A DNA stretch of 64,000 bases. Origin: Ascidia mentula. Lineage: Eukaryota > Chordata > Ascidiacea > Phlebobranchia > Ascidiidae. This document shows, one piece after another, positions 59,320 to 64,000 of this stretch. The position numbers and the translations under genes are program-made. Each line of letters opens with the position of its first letter. Position 1 is the first letter of the stretch. The DNA lies in the NCBI GenBank assembly GCA_947561715.1, contig OX387201.1:16754001-16818000 (forward strand). Reading direction: 5' to 3'. Under the pieces are notes generated by a model. It saw only the letters and a program-made list of their open reading frames with translations. It did no database searches and was not told the DNA's origin.

Positions 59320-62300
59320 TGTCCGTTGTGAAGAGTTCATTGACGATTTGGACTTTAAACATTGCAATGTGGTGCAAAAGGTTTGCAAGCACTTTCAAAT
59401 TGTTGTTTAGGAAATTCTGCAAAAATAATTATATTTGTAAAATTTTTTAATTTTCCCATTTTACAGCAGAAATGCTTGTTTCTGAAATAAAGTTACAGGC
59501 CATTTTTTCCTCAATTTCAATCAATTCTACTTCACCAGTGGTATGAATCTAAACATGAAGCTGTAACAATGCTACATCAGTTTCAAAAATCTTTTGCACT
59601 AACTTTGAAAGACCCCTCTGTCAAATCACATGGTAAGATATTTATTTCACTTCAATGTAGGCAAACTATTTATTTTTTGTCACAGACTTGCATAAAAGCT
59701 CAGTACACTGGAATGATGCTGGCATCCCTTACATTATTGCCCATTCTGATTGCTACGAATCTTTGTGGCACTTTGACAGAAATCAGATTGGTGCTAACAG
59801 CTTGTATCAGTATAAAATTACAATATCTGAGGTTTTTCTTTTTTCCAAGTTTCAGAATGTGGTGAGTATGTGTTTGTTATTTGACTGCAGATGATTGGTT
59901 TGCTATTATATCTTGCATTTAGAACAAGAGAACGAAGTATTTCATGGAAAAGACTAGTAAAGCAATTAGAAAAGTCATTAATTTGAGAGATACAGGTTTA
60001 TCACAGGAAACCAAACATTTAGTAAATCTGGTTAAGACTGAATTCAAACCAGAAAATGAAATAAACAACATGGTTAGTTAAGTTGTTTTTTCTCAGAAAT
60101 AGTTCTCATGGGTAACTGTTTTTACTTTGTTTTAGCAAAGTGCCATAAAAACATCACATGCAGATACTGGGCAAAACTTGCAGGTTGTTCAATTTAAGTG
60201 TATAGTGTACAGCTGTTAGTTATCAAAGTAATTTTACAGTGGGCTAGTTCTATTGACGAAGCAAATATGTTAGTTGAGAAATTTGAAGTTTCGACATTGG
60301 CAAAATTCATTACTTTAACAAAGAAATCCTATGGTATGGCACTTTTTCAGGAAATTGTTACTTCTCTGATCTTTACACAATAAGTTTTTGATTATGCTTT
60401 TTGTTTCTGTAGACATTTCAAAAAGCCGCATTCGTTGGGACAATAGCTCATATACCCCCTATATCATTCTGCAAAGTAAAATCTTGGAATGCCAGCATGC
60501 AAAAGATCGCAACAAGATAAAAAATCAAATGCGTCAGGCCTCCACACCCAAACATGTATGTGTATCAAGTTAAAAATAATATGATAGCACAATGTGAAAT
60601 TTACCAAGTATTTAAATTTTGTATTTAAAGTTGCAAGATCATCCGAATTCTTGCAGAAAGCGTCTGTGCATTCAAGGAACAAAAAAAAAAAAAACTGTAG
60701 TGCAACAATTTCAATCCAGAATATTGTAAAGTTTCCACAGTTTCAGGTACATAACTCTGTGCATATTTTCAGTTTGTTTTTATCTGTAATAATTGTGACT
60801 ATGTTTTCAATAGATCTCATCACAGTGTATGACTAAAATGAACACAATGAGTGTCATAATAAAAGATTTGCTTCAAAGTAATGATAAGCACTTAATAAAG
60901 GAACAAGCATGTAGTATTTGCTTTCCCGCAAAGGATGACCACACAGGCCATGTTATAGGAGAAGTAAGAACGTTTTCAAATATTTTAACCCAAGGCTTTG
61001 TAAATGATTTTGCATATTTTTCTAAGGCGGCTGGTTTCCTTCAACCTGTTGACAGAAGGTTAATTGTCAAAATAGATGAATTGGTCACAGAAGGTGTAAG
61101 CAATGTTGACGAAATTCAAAGAAGCCTTAAACATTATGTCATCCATGAACTTTTTAAAAGTAACAATCCACCCTCTACTTCAAACAGAAGATTTTTTCCA
61201 ACCAAAAAGGATATTCAAAGTCATTACTACCATGCATTTTCTAAACACCGACTTGCAAAAATTGATCAAGCCAATGTTCAGTGCTTGGTAGATGAGTGGG
61301 TAAAGACTGGAGATCCTGAAGACAAAATATTCTTTCGGCCGTATGTTGCTGGCACTGAAACAGAAGTAGTTGGTGGAGAAACAGGACCTGTCATTAAATC
61401 AGAAAAAAACATGCTGTTTATCCATCAGTTTGCTTGGCAGCGCAGACTGCTTCTGCGCTATGGCCAAGACATTTGTTTGATGGATGCAACATACAAGACA
61501 TCCAAATATGCACTTCCATTATTTTTCCTCTGTGTGAAAACCAATGTTGGGTACCAAGTTGTGGCTAGCTTTATAACACAAAATGAACGGCAATTAGACA
61601 TTGAAGAAGCACTGACCGTATTAAAACAATGGAATCCTGAATGGAATCCTTCATATTTTATGGTTGATAAATGTGATGCTGAAATCCATGCGATTGAAAG
61701 CATTTTTTCTGGTATACGTATTCCATGTAATGTCTCGAATGAAATTTATACTCAACGTCAAAACTCAACTAAATTTTAGATACCCATGTCCTCATTTGCG
61801 ATTTTCATCGAGAACAAGCATGGGAGCGATGGGTAAAAAAATCTGAAAACCAAGTCGGTTCAGACAAGGATGAAGTTCTGTCTCTTATGAGAGGGGTTGC
61901 TAGTGCTGAATGTGAAAATAGCTACAACAGGGCACTGCAACTCTTTCAATCAAGTTCAGTTTGGAAAAACAATATAAAACTGCAAAAGTATTTCACAAAC
62001 ATTTGGCTCAAACAAAAAGAAGTATTGATATGAGAATAATGTATATCTTAGAGTGTAAACTCAACTAATAAATTTTTTTTTCAGCAATGGCTGTGGCTCT
62101 ACAGGGCAGACAAGTTAAAAGTCTTGATTCGCACGAACAACGGTGTTGAGAGACAGAACCGTGTATTGAAAGAATGTCATGTGCGATTTAGGACAGACAA
62201 ATCATTATCTGGCCTAATCACAATTTTACACAAGGAGTTTCTACCTAATGCATATGAGAAGTAAGTAGCCTTTCAAAACCTGTTGTGAAGTGGCAATTAA

Positions 62301-64000
62301 AATTATTCTACATTATTTTTCAATTCTTTTTTTTTAGATACAAGCAAGAAAACTTAAGATCTTCTGACAATTACAGAAGTTACAATGTAGAGGTTCCAAG
62401 TTTTCTTCGAAATCGACCAAAAAAGGTGGTAAAACATTGCGTTAAGCGTATAGGAGAGGCTGCAAACATTCAGCCAAGTTCAATATGCAAAAGGGTAGAC
62501 TGTGGTAAGGAAATGTTTACTGTGGTAAGCAGTTTATCTTCTCAAATATACACTATAAATTTGGGCAACAATAATGATTTTCCTAAGTGCACATGTGTTG
62601 ATTTTTTGCACAATTTTTTACCATGCAAACATATGTTTGCAATTTTTAACAAGTATGCAGATGTTGGATGGTATAGTCTGCCAGATTGGTTCTCCAACTC
62701 TGTATACATGGTATTGGATCCAATTGTTGTGAACCCACTATCAACTGAGACTGTTACCCAATCCATGGTTCAAAATGAAGAAATCAAGTTTACCAATGCA
62801 AGTCAATCAAAACCAGAACATGAAAATACTGTGGTTACTGATAAAACCACAGGTCGCAAACAAAGCCATCAAAAGTTTGTTGATTTGATGAAGCACTTGA
62901 TAGACCTCTCTTATGATGTCAGTTCCAAAGAAGTTTTGGATGAAGGCATTTCAAATATTGAATCAGTGATAGCAAAATTTTCAAATGCATGTTCTTACGA
63001 TGCTGGCCTTCGAATAACTCGGTCTCCTGAGGTTAAATCTTTGAAAAGGAAGCGGAAATCAACATTCTCTGGAAAAGGCTCTCATGATGAGTTGCCTCGC
63101 AAGCGACCAAAGCCAAACCCATTTTCTTCACGAGTTGGGCAGTTTGCAAACCTAATGCGACCACTGCATCAGGTAACCACTTTGTTTCCTAAGTCCAAGA
63201 CAAGTGTACAACCAAGAACACCAAAGGCGACAGCACATGTTGACCAAAATAAATCTTCTGATGGGAATTTTATGGATAAAGTAAAAAACACAAAGTTAGT
63301 GGTGCAAAAAAACATCACTGCTCATATAACAGGCTTAAATCCTTGCAGTATGGTTTTTAAGCATGGCCCTCATTCAATTTCTCTGTTGGAGTTAAAATCT
63401 TTGGATGATGCACTGCCACCAACCGAAGTTTGTGAACTTAAAAATCATGACAGCAGATTTAATGTTGGTTGGCTTTATGATGAAGTTATCAACAGCTACC
63501 TATGGCAATTAACTAACATATACCAACACACACTATATGTTTGTTCTACTGTGGCTCAAACATTACAGAGAAAGGCTTCAATCAAAAAAGTTTGGGAAGG
63601 AATCAATTTGCAGGAAAAACAAATGATTTTTATACCTTGGAACCCTTCAGGTTTTCATTGGGTTTTGCTTGCCTTTGATATCTCCAACCAAAAATTAATT
63701 TATATTGATCCTTTGACAATGCCTTGTGTAGAAACTGACAACAATGTTCAAACTGCAAAGGAAATGGTAAATTATCTCTTAACAAAAACAATTGGCTGGG
63801 AAGTTGCTTCTTTGGAAACTCCACAGAGAACAAAACAGCTTGATGGATCAAGCTGTGGAGTTATGATCTGTATGTATGCCAAATGGCTAGCAACTGGAAA
63901 AAGTCTTGAGCAAAAGGCTTGCATGGAGAGCTGTAGACTTGAAATTTTTAAAGTGATTTCTGGCAATTGCTTTAATACCCCTAATGTTGAAACAGCCATG
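59320..64000 (+). CDS. CARF-like / MULE transposase / SWIM / Ulp1 protease fusion gene, 3'-partial
   Basis: Exons as read: 59320-59380, 59539-59632, 59686-59861, 59923-60072, 60136-60183, 60240-60333, 60413-60555, 60657-60746, 60814-61711, 61780-62021, 62085-62260, 62338 to the window end. All phases agree (about 1280 residues); the 5' start is not determined. Two CARF-like modules (VHWNDAGIPYIIAH; IRWDNSSYTPYIIL, then KKKKNCSATISIQNIVKFPQF) precede a MULE-type DDE core: Asp in CLMDATYKT, Asp in FMVDKCDAEIHAI, CDFHREQAW, Glu in NNGVERQNRVLK. A SWIM finger follows (CTCVDFLHNFLPCKH), then a basic Ser-rich region and a C48 (Ulp1/SENP) protease with WLYDEVINSYL, His in GFHWVLLAFD, Asp in YIDPL, and Gln and Cys in QLDGSSCGVMIC. 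All catalytic positions look intact. It may be a transposon or a domesticated gene. Confidence 0.85.

Overview
The window is animal nuclear DNA: AT-rich, with many short introns, GT-AG (and some GC-AG) splice sites, C2H2 zinc-finger genes and small palindromic repeats. Gene content (dual oxidase, testis-type kinase, PHF21-type PHD protein, NUDCD1, PEX16, goose-type lysozymes) and the compact layout suggest an invertebrate chordate, most likely a Ciona-like ascidian. That species call is inference. Exon boundaries were read by eye; where stated, the summed exon lengths stay in frame.

Layout. 1-14.6 kb (+): a dual oxidase (Duox) missing only its N-terminal exons, 28 exons here, with MITEs and a hAT-type element in its introns. 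16.7-20.0 kb (-): a six-exon testis-specific-type serine/threonine kinase (303 aa). 20.8-26.2 kb (-): a complete 13-exon PHF21A/BHC80-like gene (about 660 aa). 28.8-30.6 kb (-): NUDCD1 as one uninterrupted 596-aa reading frame. 32.4-36.1 kb (+): PEX16, eight exons, 357 aa. These five are ordinary housekeeping or tissue genes with no obvious shared pathway.

37.1-59.0 kb is a different kind of territory: a locally duplicated goose-type lysozyme and C2H2 zinc-finger cluster. It holds two lysozyme genes, a broken third lysozyme whose intron 3 now contains a 5.9-kb zinc-finger block, two 11-finger genes, several finger relics, a 1.35-kb duplicated non-coding block, a Ty3/Gypsy-like gag relic and a small LTR element whose insertion is dated by a paralogous copy lacking it. 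Duplicated promoter segments lie upstream of the active lysozyme.

59.3-64.0 kb (+): a large multi-exon gene, running off the window, which joins CARF-like modules, a MULE-type DDE transposase core, a SWIM zinc finger and a C-terminal Ulp1-type cysteine protease with its catalytic residues visible. It is the most unusual protein in the window.
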